From Spirochaetales bacterium UBA6872 (GTDB lineage Bacteria; Spirochaetota; Spirochaetia; Sphaerochaetales; Sphaerochaetaceae), in assembly GCA_002452215.1 (NCBI GenBank), contig DKCO01000043.1:1-64000 (forward strand): a DNA stretch of 64,000 nt. Reading direction: 5' to 3'. Positions within the stretch are counted from its first letter, which is position 1; each line of letters begins with the position of its first letter. A program made the position numbers and the translations under genes. This document shows positions 35,873 to 44,275 of this stretch, one piece after another. A model generated the notes under the pieces. The model saw nothing but the letters and a program-made list of their open reading frames with translations, was not told the DNA's origin and ran no database searches.

Positions 35873-36990
35873 CGACTCATCCCCTTTCGCGAAAAGATAA
35901 GAGCGACAAAGAAGGGCGCGCCAAGCAAGGAAGTAAGCGCACCAACAGGTAAGGAAGAGCCGTTTCCAATGCTACGAGAAAGTGCATCAGATACCAAGAG
36001 AAGCAAACTTCCGCAAAGTGCAGACATCGGTATCGAAAATCGATGGTCCTGTCCAAGCATCCTCTTTGCAACATGAGGGCAAATAAGGCCGACAAAACCA
36101 ATAATCCCCAAAAATGAAACACATGCAGCACAAATCATGGAAGCCAATAGCATCGATAAAAACCGTAGCTTTGCTACATGCACACCCATGCTTCTGGCCG
36201 TTTGATCACCGCTTAACAATGCATTGAATCGCCAAGACATAACCTGAAAGAAAATCATACCCAAAAGCACGAGTACAAACATAATGGCATTAGTTTTGTA
36301 AGTAGCTCTGCCAAGATCGCCAAAACTCCAGACAACAGCAGCAGAAAGCCCTACATCGGTTGCAAAGAATTGCAAAATAGCGGTTGCCGCAGTCCATACA
36401 GAGCCGACAGCTATACCGGCAAGCACCACTACACTTGGCGAGAATGACCGTATTTTACATAATCCTAAAATCAGCAGAACAGATGCCGTTGAGAATATAA
36501 AGGCCATTAGGCTTGTCGAATACGGATTTGCGCCCACAGAAAAATTATTCACATTGCCACCGACTGAGAGAAATCCTCCCGCAAATGCAATAATGGACAA
36601 ATTCGCACCAAATACAGCCGCATTTGAAACACCCAACGTAGTTGGAGATGCCATAGTGTTATCCAATGTCGTTTGCATGATAAGGCCAGAAACAGATAGC
36701 CCTGCTCCAGCGATAATAGCCGCCAGGACTCTCGGGATTCGAATACTCCAAATGATTCTTTGCTGAGCTTTCGTTCCGTTGAGCATCAATGCCTTCAATG
36801 TCTCGTCGAATGTCATAGCTGACGAGCCAACAAACATGGATGATACGGCCATGGCAACAACTGCAGCAAGCATTGCCATAATAATCAACCCAGACTTTCT
36901 GTTTTTCTTTTTAATATCTATTTGTCTGTTCATCTTCCAATAAAAATAGGCTGTCGCATCCATCTTCTGACAGATAACAACAGCCTTCAT
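35866..36990 (-). CDS. FecCD-type ABC importer, permease
   Basis: A 374-residue integral membrane protein of the BtuC/FecCD family with about ten membrane helices. It shows RIIWSIRIPRVLAAIIAGAGLSVSGLIMQ, the diagnostic stretch, and the C-terminal GFVGLICPHVAKRMLGQDHR coupling-helix motif. The start is uncertain: none of the in-frame ATGs at 36990, 36963 or 36933 has a convincing ribosome site. The third would give a more typical length of about 355. It is the first transporter gene after a DUF3842 gene and a hairpin. Confidence 0.9.
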   Translation of the reverse strand: MKAVVICQKMDATAYFYWKMNRQIDIKKKNRKSGLIIMAMLAAVVAMAVSSMFVGSSAMTFDETLKALMLNGTKAQQRIIWSIRIPRVLAAIIAGAGLSVSGLIMQTTLDNTMASPTTLGVSNAAVFGANLSIIAFAGGFLSVGGNVNNFSVGANPYSTSLMAFIFSTASVLLILGLCKIRSFSPSVVVLAGIAVGSVWTAATAILQFFATDVGLSAAVVWSFGDLGRATYKTNAIMFVLVLLGMIFFQVMSWRFNALLSGDQTARSMGVHVAKLRFLSMLLASMICAACVSFLGIIGFVGLICPHVAKRMLGQDHRFSIPMSALCGSLLLLVSDALSRSIGNGSSLPVGALTSLLGAPFFVALIFSRKGMSRC

Positions 36991-37028
36991 GACCGTAATT
37001 TAGCAATATGGATAATATAAATCCGAAC

Positions 37029-37058
37029 AAAAACTTATCGGCTTCTGCCGATTTAAGC
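37029..37058 (-). terminator. Terminator-like hairpin between the DUF3842 gene and the ABC permease
   Basis: On the minus strand ATCGGC, AGAA, GCCGAT (37052-37037) forms a six-pair stem followed by AAG and five T. An alternative stem, CGGCTT (37058-37053) with AAGCCG (37042-37037), shares its downstream arm, so the two exclude each other. It may end the DUF3842 message or attenuate transport genes. No known riboswitch consensus was seen here. Confidence 0.45.
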
Positions 37059-37110
37059 CGAGTAGGCTCGACCATTGACTAGATTTTTGTATCACAGCTT
37101 GCACTGTTTT

Positions 37111-37527
37111 TCAAGGTTTTTGAGAAAGTATTTCACGAATCTTTATAATGCAATCATCAAGAATACCTGATGTATTTATCCTATCGACTCCGGCAATATA
37201 GTTGTCGCATAAGTTCATCGGCAAAAGAATACGAACAGCATTGCTACGTCCAACAGCCAATGCCATATCTGGTGTTATTTCACCCCACAGGGAATCGGCA
37301 ATGGCTATGCCAATCGGCCCGATGATAATGTCTGCTGTACGACATCCAACCACAACCGCATTTTCGCCAGTTGCCGTTCGATCCGCTCCGGCTTTAAGCA
37401 TCGCTTGGGATGCAAGCGCATTTGTACCTACAGCTGTTATAATCTGCTCCGGAAAGTTTTTCTTGATATTCTCTACAAGCTTGCGGCCAACACCACCGCC
37501 TTGTCCATCTATGATTAGTATATTCAT
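37111..37527 (-). CDS. DUF3842 family protein
   Basis: A 138-residue protein with a Rossmann-like start (ILIIDGQGGGVGRKLVENI) and the motif AVVVGCRTADIIIGPIGIAIADSLWGEITP, characteristic of DUF3842. The function is unknown. Members in Firmicutes and spirochaetes are single-domain, probably nucleotide-binding proteins. It sits upstream of and in line with a FecCD-type importer, separated from it by a hairpin. A role in metal or cofactor metabolism is only a suggestion from context. Confidence 0.75.
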   Translation of the reverse strand: MNILIIDGQGGGVGRKLVENIKKNFPEQIITAVGTNALASQAMLKAGADRTATGENAVVVGCRTADIIIGPIGIAIADSLWGEITPDMALAVGRSNAVRILLPMNLCDNYIAGVDRINTSGILDDCIIKIREILSQKP

Positions 37528-37856
37528 GTTACTGTCCTTTCAAATACAAAGCATATCTGCCAAGCAAATAGTCCTTGATTTTCTATCTCGTTTCTCTCTT
37601 TTAGGCATCGATATACTACCAAGAAAACAAACATAGCGCTATATACATCTTTAGCCAAACTCAGATAGTGGTTGGAACATAGATCTGATTGTCTTGAGAT
37701 GCAGAGTGCAAATCCAGAGCTCGAAAAGAGCGATTTCATGAGATTCTGCCTTTTGTATGAATGCTCATTACTTGACTTCCATTCCTCAATGCTGTGCTAC
37801 CCACTACTGTGATGAAGACTATCAACAATCAAATGTGCAAAAAATGTTTTAAAGAA
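37528..37856. other. Intergenic stretch without a recognised gene
   Basis: No convincing gene, RNA or riboswitch was seen. It includes a sequence around 37796-37822 (CTACCCACTACTGTGATGAA) that resembles two other sites at about 38742 and 44263, possibly ends of ISL3-family elements. Confidence 0.4.
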
Positions 37857-37961
37857 CTGAAAGCTCCAGATGCAACTAGAGCCTTCAGTTATCGGCTGTT
37901 AGAGAATATGCAAAGCATCAAAATCAATCAAAAGATGGCACTTGTCGCCAACATTGTAGAC
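37857..37961 (-). repeat. Direct repeat copy A: duplicated 3' end and terminator of the ABC ATPase gene
   Basis: 105 bases that realign without gaps to 38785-38889, 928 bases away. The last 88 (37874-37961) differ at one position. The copy contains the last 20 codons and stop of the ATPase gene at 38827-39903 plus its hairpin terminator, in the same orientation, but no gene continues into it. It lies on the other side of the dinJ-yafQ pair from copy B. Confidence 0.9.
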
Positions 37962-38042
37962 GTTAATGCATCTTACATAATGACAGCATGTTGATATTAG
38001 ACTAACATTTGCGCATACTAGACTTAACAGAAGGTGTTCTAT

Positions 38043-38315
38043 ATGGCAACAACTAATTTAAATATTCGCACAGACAAGACAATCAAAAATCAAGCAGAAC
38101 AAATCTTCAATGAACTCGGTCTGAATATGACAACTGCTGTAAATATTTTCCTAAGAGCCACTATCCGTGAGCATGGTATTCCTTTTGAATTGAAATTGGA
38201 AACACCGAATGACACTACAGTCGCTGCAATTGAGGAAGGCAGAAAGATGATGGATGATCCTTCTGCTCCACGATATTCCAACATAGATGAACTTAAGGCA
38301 GCATTGGACATATGA
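38043..38315 (+). CDS. dinJ: Antitoxin of the RelB/DinJ family
   Basis: A 90-residue antitoxin starting at the ATG at 38043, six bases after AAGGTG. The N-terminal ribbon-helix-helix is MATTNLNIRTDKTIKNQAEQ and FNELGLNMTTAVNIFLRATI, almost a DinJ consensus. The C-terminal part (SNIDELKAALDI) is the toxin-binding tail. The stop overlaps the toxin start by ATGA. It should bind its own promoter as a complex with YafQ. The pair sits between two direct repeats (37857 and 38785). Confidence 0.92.
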   Translation: MATTNLNIRTDKTIKNQAEQIFNELGLNMTTAVNIFLRATIREHGIPFELKLETPNDTTVAAIEEGRKMMDDPSAPRYSNIDELKAALDI

Positions 38316-38593
38316 AATATGATATTCAGTTTACCAATCAGTTCAAAAAAGATTTGAAGCTTGCAAGAAAGCAAAAGAAAAATCTTGATAAGCTGTTTGA
38401 AGTAGTCGACATTCTGGCAAATGGTGGTAAGCTGGAAGCAAAATACAGGGATCATGATCTTGCAGGCGATTATAAAGGCACGCATGAATGTCACATTGAG
38501 CCAGACTGGTTGTTTATTTATGAGATTCAGAGCAATGCTTTAGTTTTAATGCTTTACAGACTTGGTACACACTCAGAACTATTCAAAAAGTAA
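38312..38593 (+). CDS. yafQ: YafQ-type mRNA interferase toxin
   Basis: A 93-residue RelE-superfamily toxin. All residues known to matter in E. coli YafQ are in place: His48 (RDHDL), His61, Asp65 and Trp66 (HIEPDW), His87 (GTH) and Phe91. It would cleave mRNA on the ribosome and is neutralised by DinJ. It looks intact. A broken copy of the same toxin lies at 46230-46316. Confidence 0.93.
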   Translation: MKYDIQFTNQFKKDLKLARKQKKNLDKLFEVVDILANGGKLEAKYRDHDLAGDYKGTHECHIEPDWLFIYEIQSNALVLMLYRLGTHSELFKK

Positions 38594-38784
38594 GTTCAGG
38601 AACAAAATAGAAATTTGAAAAGAATCTATGCCTAAATTGCTCGTAAAAGTATAGCAAAAACTGACAAGACTGACATCAAAATATCAATAGCCTTTGGCTA
38701 TACAATCACCACCTCTCAAGGTTTTCTCTACTTATCAAGCTCTAGCCACAACAATACATGGAGCCTTGAAATGTTTGCATATAT

Positions 38785-38889
38785 CTGAAAGCCCTAGAAA
38801 AAACTAGAGCCTTCAGCTATCGGCTGTTAGAGAATATGCAAAGCATCAAAATCAATCAAAAGATGGCACTTGTCGCCAACATTGTAGAC
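38785..38889 (-). repeat. Direct repeat copy B: 3' end and terminator of the ABC ATPase gene
   Basis: This is the copy still joined to the ATPase gene. It includes codons for the C-terminus (VGDKCHLLIDFDALHIL) and the hairpin CTGAAGGCTCTAG/CTAGGGCTTTCAG (38814-38785) around six T, likely the transport operon's terminator. Between the toxin stop (38593) and this repeat there is only A+T-rich sequence and an ISL3-end-like motif at about 38735-38775. Confidence 0.85.
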
Positions 38890-39903
38890 TTTTCTATTCT
38901 TCGGATTGTGATCCTCAAGCTTCACAAGCGTATCACCAAGCATGACATGGTAATTTTGATATGCACCCATGAAGCAAGACAGTACTACTTTGCACTCAAA
39001 TCCTCCCGATTCAGCAAGGCTTGAGGCTTCAGGGCGCAAAACAATTGTATATTCCTTACCAATTTCAAGATTATTTTTCCTTGGAGCTAGAAGCTTATTG
39101 CCTTCAAAATCGAACAATGAATAGTCACCATCATCTCCGATGTACTTGCCTTTAAGGAAATTGGCTTCTCCGATGAAATCAGCAACAAATTCATCAACAG
39201 GATGATAGTATACATCTTTTGGTGTACCCATTTGGGCTACTACGCCTTTGTTCATGATAATGATTTTATCAGATATAGCCATAGCTTCCGACTGATCATG
39301 TGTTACATAGATTGCTGTTATGCCGACCTCTTGTTGTATACGTCGAATCTCGGTTCTCATTTGCACTCTAAGCTTTGCATCTAGATTCGACAATGGCTCA
39401 TCGAAAAGAAGGACAGATGGCTCGATTACCAAAGCACGCGCAAGTGCAACCCTTTGTTGCTGGCCTCCTGAAAGCTGGTTTGTCATCCTATCTTCCATTC
39501 CTGAAAGCTCAACAAGGTCCAATATCTTCATTACTTTTTCTCTTATCACATCCTTCGGAAGTTTTCTCAGCTTCAAACCATATGCAACATTGTCGAAAAT
39601 ATTGTAATGAGGAAGAAGAGCATAGCTTTGGAAGACCATTGCTGTATCACGCTTGTTTGGCGTAAGACTGTTTATCGGCTCATTGCCGAGATATATTTCT
39701 CCTTCATCAGGACTCTCAAAGCCCGCAATCATTCTCAAAGTCGTTGTCTTTCCACATCCAGAAGGTCCAAGAAGCGTCACAAAAGACCCTGCCTCTATCT
39801 CAAGAGATGTATCCTTCACAGCGTAAAAATCCTTCTTTGTCTTTGGATCTGTATATATCTTTGAGATATGTTCTAGACGAACACCTTTCTTTGTTTTCTC
39901 CAT
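38827..39903 (-). CDS. Ferric-iron-type ABC importer, ATPase (AfuC/FbpC/PotA-like)
   Basis: 358 residues from the ATG at 39903; AAGGAG lies about ten bases upstream inside the permease gene. Walker A is GPSGCGKTT, the signature LSGGQQQRVALARAL, Walker B LLFDEPLSNLD and the switch His is in THDQ. The C-terminal TOBE domain (about 280-355) includes IVLRPEASS. It energises the permease and binding protein encoded just upstream. Its last 20 codons and terminator are duplicated at 37857-37961. Confidence 0.9.
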   Translation of the reverse strand: MEKTKKGVRLEHISKIYTDPKTKKDFYAVKDTSLEIEAGSFVTLLGPSGCGKTTTLRMIAGFESPDEGEIYLGNEPINSLTPNKRDTAMVFQSYALLPHYNIFDNVAYGLKLRKLPKDVIREKVMKILDLVELSGMEDRMTNQLSGGQQQRVALARALVIEPSVLLFDEPLSNLDAKLRVQMRTEIRRIQQEVGITAIYVTHDQSEAMAISDKIIIMNKGVVAQMGTPKDVYYHPVDEFVADFIGEANFLKGKYIGDDGDYSLFDFEGNKLLAPRKNNLEIGKEYTIVLRPEASSLAESGGFECKVVLSCFMGAYQNYHVMLGDTLVKLEDHNPKNRKVYNVGDKCHLLIDFDALHIL

Positions 39904-39904
39904 A

Positions 39905-41617
39905 TTATTCACTCTCCTTGAGTTTTCTGCTAGTTCCGAAGTACTTGATGAATAGATCCATCAAAAGCACGGATCCATAAGTTATAGCAATGAGTATAGT
40001 TGCAAACGCACAAGCCAGACCATATGAGCCTTTCTCTGCAAACTCGTTGATTTGCACAGTAATAAGAAGGAACTCTGGTGTGACAAGAAGTATAATTGCC
40101 GATATAGCTGTTATGCTTCTTACAAAAGCTGTCACAAGACCGCTTAAGAAAGAGTCCTTGATCAAAGGCAATGTGACAGTCGTGAAGACCTTGAAGCTGT
40201 TCGCTCCCATGTCATATGCCGATTCTTCTATCGACTTATCGATTTGCCTTAATGCCGATATTCCGCTTCTTGTTCCTGTTGGAAGAGATCTGACTACGAA
40301 AACAATGATCAAAATCAGTGCATAACCGTATAAACCTTGTAAAAAGCCAGTATGGAAAACCCCGCTTGAGAATCCTCTTATGTAACCTACACCTAAAACT
40401 GTGCCTGGCACAGCCATTGCAAGCATGGAAACAGCTTCTATGAAACCTTTTGACTTGAATTTCTTCTTCACAACCAGATATGAGATTATCATTGACAAAA
40501 GAGCTGTAATTGGAGATGCAATCAATGATAACGTAAATGAATCGGTGAACGCCTTTAAGCCCTTATATCGAGTAAATACAAGCTTGAACCATTTTCCAGT
40601 AAGCGGGAAGAACTTATAACCCCAAGTAGGAAATAGTGCCCCTATTGGAACACACGCGTACATGAGTATTACAAAAATAGCAATTGCAGAGCATAATGCA
40701 ACAAGAGGAATCTTCACGCTCTTGTCTTCAATTGGCATTCTTGCTCTAGATGCTTTTCCCGTCAACGTTGCTGCAGTTTTCTTCTCAAGAACGTACTTTT
40801 GCACCCAGAACATAACAAGAGTTATAGATAGAAGCACAACAGCCATTGCTGCAGCACCTGGCTTATCATATGCTCCTGTGATTTGCAAATAAATCGTGGT
40901 AGCAAGTGTATCATAAGAGCCACCGATGAGCATTGGGTTTGCAAAATCAGCAATCGATTCGATGAAAGTAACTAAAAATGCATTGCCAAGACCAGGAAGC
41001 ACAAGAGGTAGTGTCACACTTGTGAATACCTTGAAGCGAGATGCTCCCATATCACGAGCAGCTTCTTCCAGCGATGGATCTATATTCTTCAAGAGCCCTT
41101 TAAGCATCATATAGCATACTGGGAAGAATGTAAGTGATTGCACAATTGCAATTCCCCAAAAGCCATAAACGGAATTATCATAGATGCCTAGGATATGCCT
41201 TGTTATTATGCCTGACTTTCCAAAAAGCATTATCATTGACAATGAAAGCACAAATGGAGGAGAAACAACAGGAAGCATAGATACCAACTTGAACAGCCCT
41301 CCAGAGAATCTTCCCATCTTCAAATAGACTTCAACATATGCGAACAAAAGCCCAACAAGCGTAGAGATTATGCCAACCAGAAAACCGACTTTCAAGGTAT
41401 TTGCAATTGCCGTAGTAAAAGTAGGAATCTTGAATATACGCCTAAAGACTGAAAACCCGAAGCCCCCATCGCCAACAAATGAGTCAACTAGCAATATTGC
41501 TAGCGGATAAAGTATAAAAAGAGTAAGGAAAGCAATTAATACGACAATAGTTGTGACCATAATTGGATCAGCCATTAGCTTTTTCCTATCCAATGCGGCA
41601 CTCTGTGCTTTTAACAT
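39905..41617 (-). CDS. Ferric-iron-type ABC importer, fused permease
   Basis: 570 residues with two tandem BPD_transp_1 domains (about 60-270 and 350-560), each with six helices and an EAA loop: EEAARDMGASRFKVFTSVTLPLVLPG in the first and EESAYDMGANSFKVFTTVTLPLI in the second. This is the single-chain FbpB/AfuB arrangement. It is separated from the binding-protein gene by a hairpin (41656-41686) that would reduce its expression, and is followed immediately by the ATPase gene. Confidence 0.92.
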   Translation of the reverse strand: MLKAQSAALDRKKLMADPIMVTTIVVLIAFLTLFILYPLAILLVDSFVGDGGFGFSVFRRIFKIPTFTTAIANTLKVGFLVGIISTLVGLLFAYVEVYLKMGRFSGGLFKLVSMLPVVSPPFVLSLSMIMLFGKSGIITRHILGIYDNSVYGFWGIAIVQSLTFFPVCYMMLKGLLKNIDPSLEEAARDMGASRFKVFTSVTLPLVLPGLGNAFLVTFIESIADFANPMLIGGSYDTLATTIYLQITGAYDKPGAAAMAVVLLSITLVMFWVQKYVLEKKTAATLTGKASRARMPIEDKSVKIPLVALCSAIAIFVILMYACVPIGALFPTWGYKFFPLTGKWFKLVFTRYKGLKAFTDSFTLSLIASPITALLSMIISYLVVKKKFKSKGFIEAVSMLAMAVPGTVLGVGYIRGFSSGVFHTGFLQGLYGYALILIIVFVVRSLPTGTRSGISALRQIDKSIEESAYDMGANSFKVFTTVTLPLIKDSFLSGLVTAFVRSITAISAIILLVTPEFLLITVQINEFAEKGSYGLACAFATILIAITYGSVLLMDLFIKYFGTSRKLKESE

Positions 41618-41655
41618 AGCTTTTCCTCCTTGTAGTTAGTTAAGAAATCCCAAAA

Positions 41656-41686
41656 ATAGGGATGATTTGCTTTTAACCATCCCTAT
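41656..41686 (-). terminator. Intercistronic partial terminator between binding protein and permease genes
   Basis: ATAGGGATG (41656-41664) and CATCCCTAT (41678-41686) form a perfect nine-pair stem. On the minus strand it is followed by four T and GGG. It lies just after the binding-protein stop, where partial termination commonly keeps binding protein in excess over permease. Confidence 0.7.
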
Positions 41687-41702
41687 CCTTTTTCAATATT
41701 TG

Positions 41703-42821
41703 TTATTTTACTTGGAAACGAGTTGTATCATCTGTCTTGGCTCCAGATGCGGCTAGAGCTGCCATAACCTCTGATACATACCTTTTTATGTTCGCTGTTG
41801 CATCTTCGAAGTCATAATCGATAACATTTGATGGATCAAGACCGAATTCGTAAGCAATCTCAGGCTGTTCTGCATTGTCCAATACCAAGAATTGATATGA
41901 GCCATTGTCCTTTGCAATATTAACGCAATCCGGCGACAACGCATATTCAATCCACAGTTTTGCTGCGTTTGGATGCTTTGCACCCTTGAAGATTGCTGTT
42001 GCTCCAATTTCGCATGTAGTTCCGCTAGATGGGACTACAAGTCCGATGTTGTCATAGCCATTGTCGACGATTTGTGCAATTCCGTCATGCAAGAAGCCAA
42101 GGCCAATAACGCACTCACCTGTTCCAACATTCTTCGATGGGCCAGATCCTGATTTTGTATAGACTTGCACATTCTTATCGAGATCAACGAGATACTGGAT
42201 TCCAGCATCATGCCCATACTTTTGGATTGCTGTATTGATTATAAGCTTTGCTGTTCCAGCTGTGTTGTAATTGGATGTCCAAATAAGGCCTTTGTATACA
42301 GGATTTGTCAAGTCAGCGAAATCCTCTGGAACTGGAACTCCAAGTCTCTCAACTTCATCCTTGTTATACATTATGCCTAGAATACCAGTGTAGATTCCAT
42401 GCCAATAATGGTTCTTGTCCATATAAACAGGTTTTGTTATATGAACAGCATTTTCTGCAGCGTAAGCTTCCAAAAGCCCTTCAGATGCCAATACATTGTA
42501 CGGGTCTGTTGTTCCGCCAAACCAGACATCAGCTGATGGATTGCCATTTTCTTCTTCAATCTTGGCTTGTACCTCGCCTGTTGATAGTCTTTGGTACTTG
42601 ACTTCTATTCCATACATCTTCTGGAATTTTTCACAGGCAGCAGCAAGATATTCTTCTTCGCATGAGCCATAAACGATAAGCTCTCCCTCTGCTTTAGCTG
42701 CAGCTACAAGAGGTGACTCATCAGTTGCATTTTGCGCTATAGATACGTCCTTTGCTCCATTTGCAAATGCAGATGAAAGCACAACAAAGACAACGAGCAA
42801 TAATATGAATGCCTTTTTCAT
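41703..42821 (-). CDS. Ferric-iron-type ABC importer, substrate-binding protein
   Basis: A 372-residue exported protein; the N-terminus (MKKAFILLLVVFVVLSSAFANGAKD) carries a signal. The type II binding fold of the AfuA/FbpA/FutA group shows in GELIVYGSCEEEYLAAACEKFQ, GNPSADVWFGGTTDPYNVL and GIYTGILGIMYNKDEVERLG. Ferric iron is the usual ligand, but related proteins bind phosphonates or sugar phosphates. AGGGAGG precedes the start, and a TATAAT-like element with a weak -35 lies about 30-40 bases upstream. It is the first gene of the transport operon. Confidence 0.85.
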   Translation of the reverse strand: MKKAFILLLVVFVVLSSAFANGAKDVSIAQNATDESPLVAAAKAEGELIVYGSCEEEYLAAACEKFQKMYGIEVKYQRLSTGEVQAKIEEENGNPSADVWFGGTTDPYNVLASEGLLEAYAAENAVHITKPVYMDKNHYWHGIYTGILGIMYNKDEVERLGVPVPEDFADLTNPVYKGLIWTSNYNTAGTAKLIINTAIQKYGHDAGIQYLVDLDKNVQVYTKSGSGPSKNVGTGECVIGLGFLHDGIAQIVDNGYDNIGLVVPSSGTTCEIGATAIFKGAKHPNAAKLWIEYALSPDCVNIAKDNGSYQFLVLDNAEQPEIAYEFGLDPSNVIDYDFEDATANIKRYVSEVMAALAASGAKTDDTTRFQVK

Positions 42822-42998
42822 TCATTCCTCCCTTTTTAGATAAAATCAATGTAATTATATTCTATAAATAAAAAGGGTGTATATTTTTTTATCTCAAATT
42901 CTCTGATTTAGATCAACGATACATTGTACCGTAAAGATCCATCTTCGAAAGACTGTTGTTATAGAATACATCGCAACTAGATTTTTGCAATTATTTAA

Positions 42999-43014
42999 GT
43001 TAGTATACGCTAAC
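42999..43014. promoter_or_regulatory. Palindrome immediately before the methyltransferase gene
   Basis: GTTAGTATACGCTAAC pairs at 12 of 16 positions (GTTAG/CTAAC arms), two bases before the start codon. No ribosome-binding site is visible there, so the gene may be leaderless and this site its operator. Confidence 0.4.
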
Positions 43015-43016
43015 AA

Positions 43017-43643
43017 ATGAATAAGATTTCAAACTCCAACTTCTGGGACAGATACGCAAGAATATATAACAAATTCATGCAAAAAGACAAAAAAGCGTAT
43101 GAACAAATGTATGTGCTACTGAGACCCATTGTCAACTCGAAAAATGTGTTGGAAGTTGCTACAGGAACAGCATTGATTGCAAATAACATTGCAAAATATG
43201 CAAAGCAAGTTGAAGCTATAGACTCATCAGAGCAGATGATAAGAATAGCTCAAAAAGACAACAAAAATGCAAATCTGCATTTCAGCGTTGCTGATATGTT
43301 CAATTTGCCATACATCTCAAATTCCTTTGATGTTGTTATAGTTGCAAACGCTCTTCATGTTGTGCCACAGCCAGAAAAAGCCCTTAGCGAAATAAAACGT
43401 GTGCTAAAAGATGATGGCATTTTAGTTGCACCCACCTTCACTCATGCCGATAATCGCACAAAAAGCAAAGCGAGATTAGCCATCATGAAAATCCTAGGTT
43501 TCCCACTGAAAAGCAAATGGTCCAATGATGAATATTTGACATTTCTTGAGAAAAACGGTTGGATTGTGAATAAAAACGTAATACTTAACGCTTCATTTCC
43601 GTTAAGCTATGTTGAATGCTCTCCAAAAGACAAAAAGAGATGA
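43017..43643 (+). CDS. Class I SAM-dependent methyltransferase
   Basis: A 208-residue methyltransferase of the Methyltransf_11 type. Motif I is NVLEVATGTALIANNIAK (binding SAM), the acidic residue of motif II is in VEAIDSSEQMI, and motif IV is SFDVVIVANALHVV. The substrate is unknown; relatives act on small molecules, quinones or arsenite. It is a lone gene with a palindrome at its start and no obvious Shine-Dalgarno. Downstream is a scar region of transposase remnants. Confidence 0.85.
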   Translation: MNKISNSNFWDRYARIYNKFMQKDKKAYEQMYVLLRPIVNSKNVLEVATGTALIANNIAKYAKQVEAIDSSEQMIRIAQKDNKNANLHFSVADMFNLPYISNSFDVVIVANALHVVPQPEKALSEIKRVLKDDGILVAPTFTHADNRTKSKARLAIMKILGFPLKSKWSNDEYLTFLEKNGWIVNKNVILNASFPLSYVECSPKDKKR

Positions 43644-43677
43644 ATCAAAAAAACAATGAAAGACAAAGACCTTGAGT

Positions 43678-43851
43678 TCAACAAGGAATGCCATGTTTTG
43701 AACTACGATCTGGTGCCGGGGCTAAGGAAATGCGAGGCGCTGTCGCTAGGAACTCGACCAACTCTGGTATCTCGCCTCTTTTGATGCTTAATGCTCTCTC
43801 GCCACACCTGTGCTGCTCCTTGATTTCTAGGATCCGGTCCAATTTAATCAT
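43678..43851 (-). CDS. Short G+C-richer ORF, possible insertion-element remnant
   Basis: 57 codons from an ATG preceded by GGAGAAGGAAGGAG. The peptide begins MIKLDRILEIKEQHRCGE, which looks helical and reminiscent of the start of a helix-turn-helix protein, but I recognise no family. Base composition is richer in G+C than the neighbours and similar to the insertion sequence at 1-785. It lies next to an ISL3 transposase fragment, so it may be part of the same decayed element. Confidence 0.3.
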   Translation of the reverse strand: MIKLDRILEIKEQHRCGERALSIKRGEIPELVEFLATAPRISLAPAPDRSSKHGIPC

Positions 43852-43944
43852 CTCCTTCCTTCTCCTATCATTTGAATATAGGAGAAGATTCTTTCACTTA
43901 GTACCTCAAAAAACAGTACGCCTGGGATGATTTCTATTTGACTG

Positions 43945-44163
43945 TCATATTATGGAATTCCTGAATATCATCTTCGGTAATTTTAGAGTATCAAATACAC
44001 ACTTCCTGCCGCATATCGGGCCCCTGCGGGAATCCTTCTTGTAAGCCTTCACCTCGACTATGACCTTATCCAGCCCGTTTCTGCCTGCCTCTATTCGAAC
44101 ATTTGCAACTCTTGCGTTCTTGACATTGAGCGCCAACTTGAACAATCTATTGATACTAGTCAT
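43945..44163 (-). pseudogene. ISL3-family transposase, N-terminal fragment
   Basis: 72 codons resembling the start of ISL3 transposases: SINRLFKLALNVKNARV, VIVEVKAYKKDSRRGPICGRKC. The zinc-binding CxxCxxxC region is damaged (the first Cys is missing, reading RRGPICGRKC), and the frame then runs into unrelated sequence and stops. GGAGAAG precedes the start. The element's outer end is probably near 44250-44300, where a sequence shared with two other sites occurs. It is non-functional. Confidence 0.6.
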
Positions 44164-44275
44164 CTCTTCTCCTTATTTGGTTTTTTGCAATTACACAATA
44201 AAAGAAAAGAGATGGCTTTTTCAATTGTATGCCATCTCCCAAAACTTCTATTTTTATCAAGTCTTACCCACAACT

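Noticed and set aside
36991..37110. Cobalamin or molybdenum-cofactor riboswitch upstream of the FecCD-type permease
   Set aside because: Only short hairpins are present; the conserved riboswitch boxes were not found and the space is too small.
43688..43930. Plus-strand ORF of 80 codons
   Set aside because: No ribosome site and no family resemblance; the minus strand in this interval has a better-supported short ORF and transposase debris.
44060..44275. Upstream part of the open frame that runs into the hydrolase pseudogene
   Set aside because: It is the reverse complement of the ISL3 transposase fragment; the homologous protein sequence only begins around 44276 or later.
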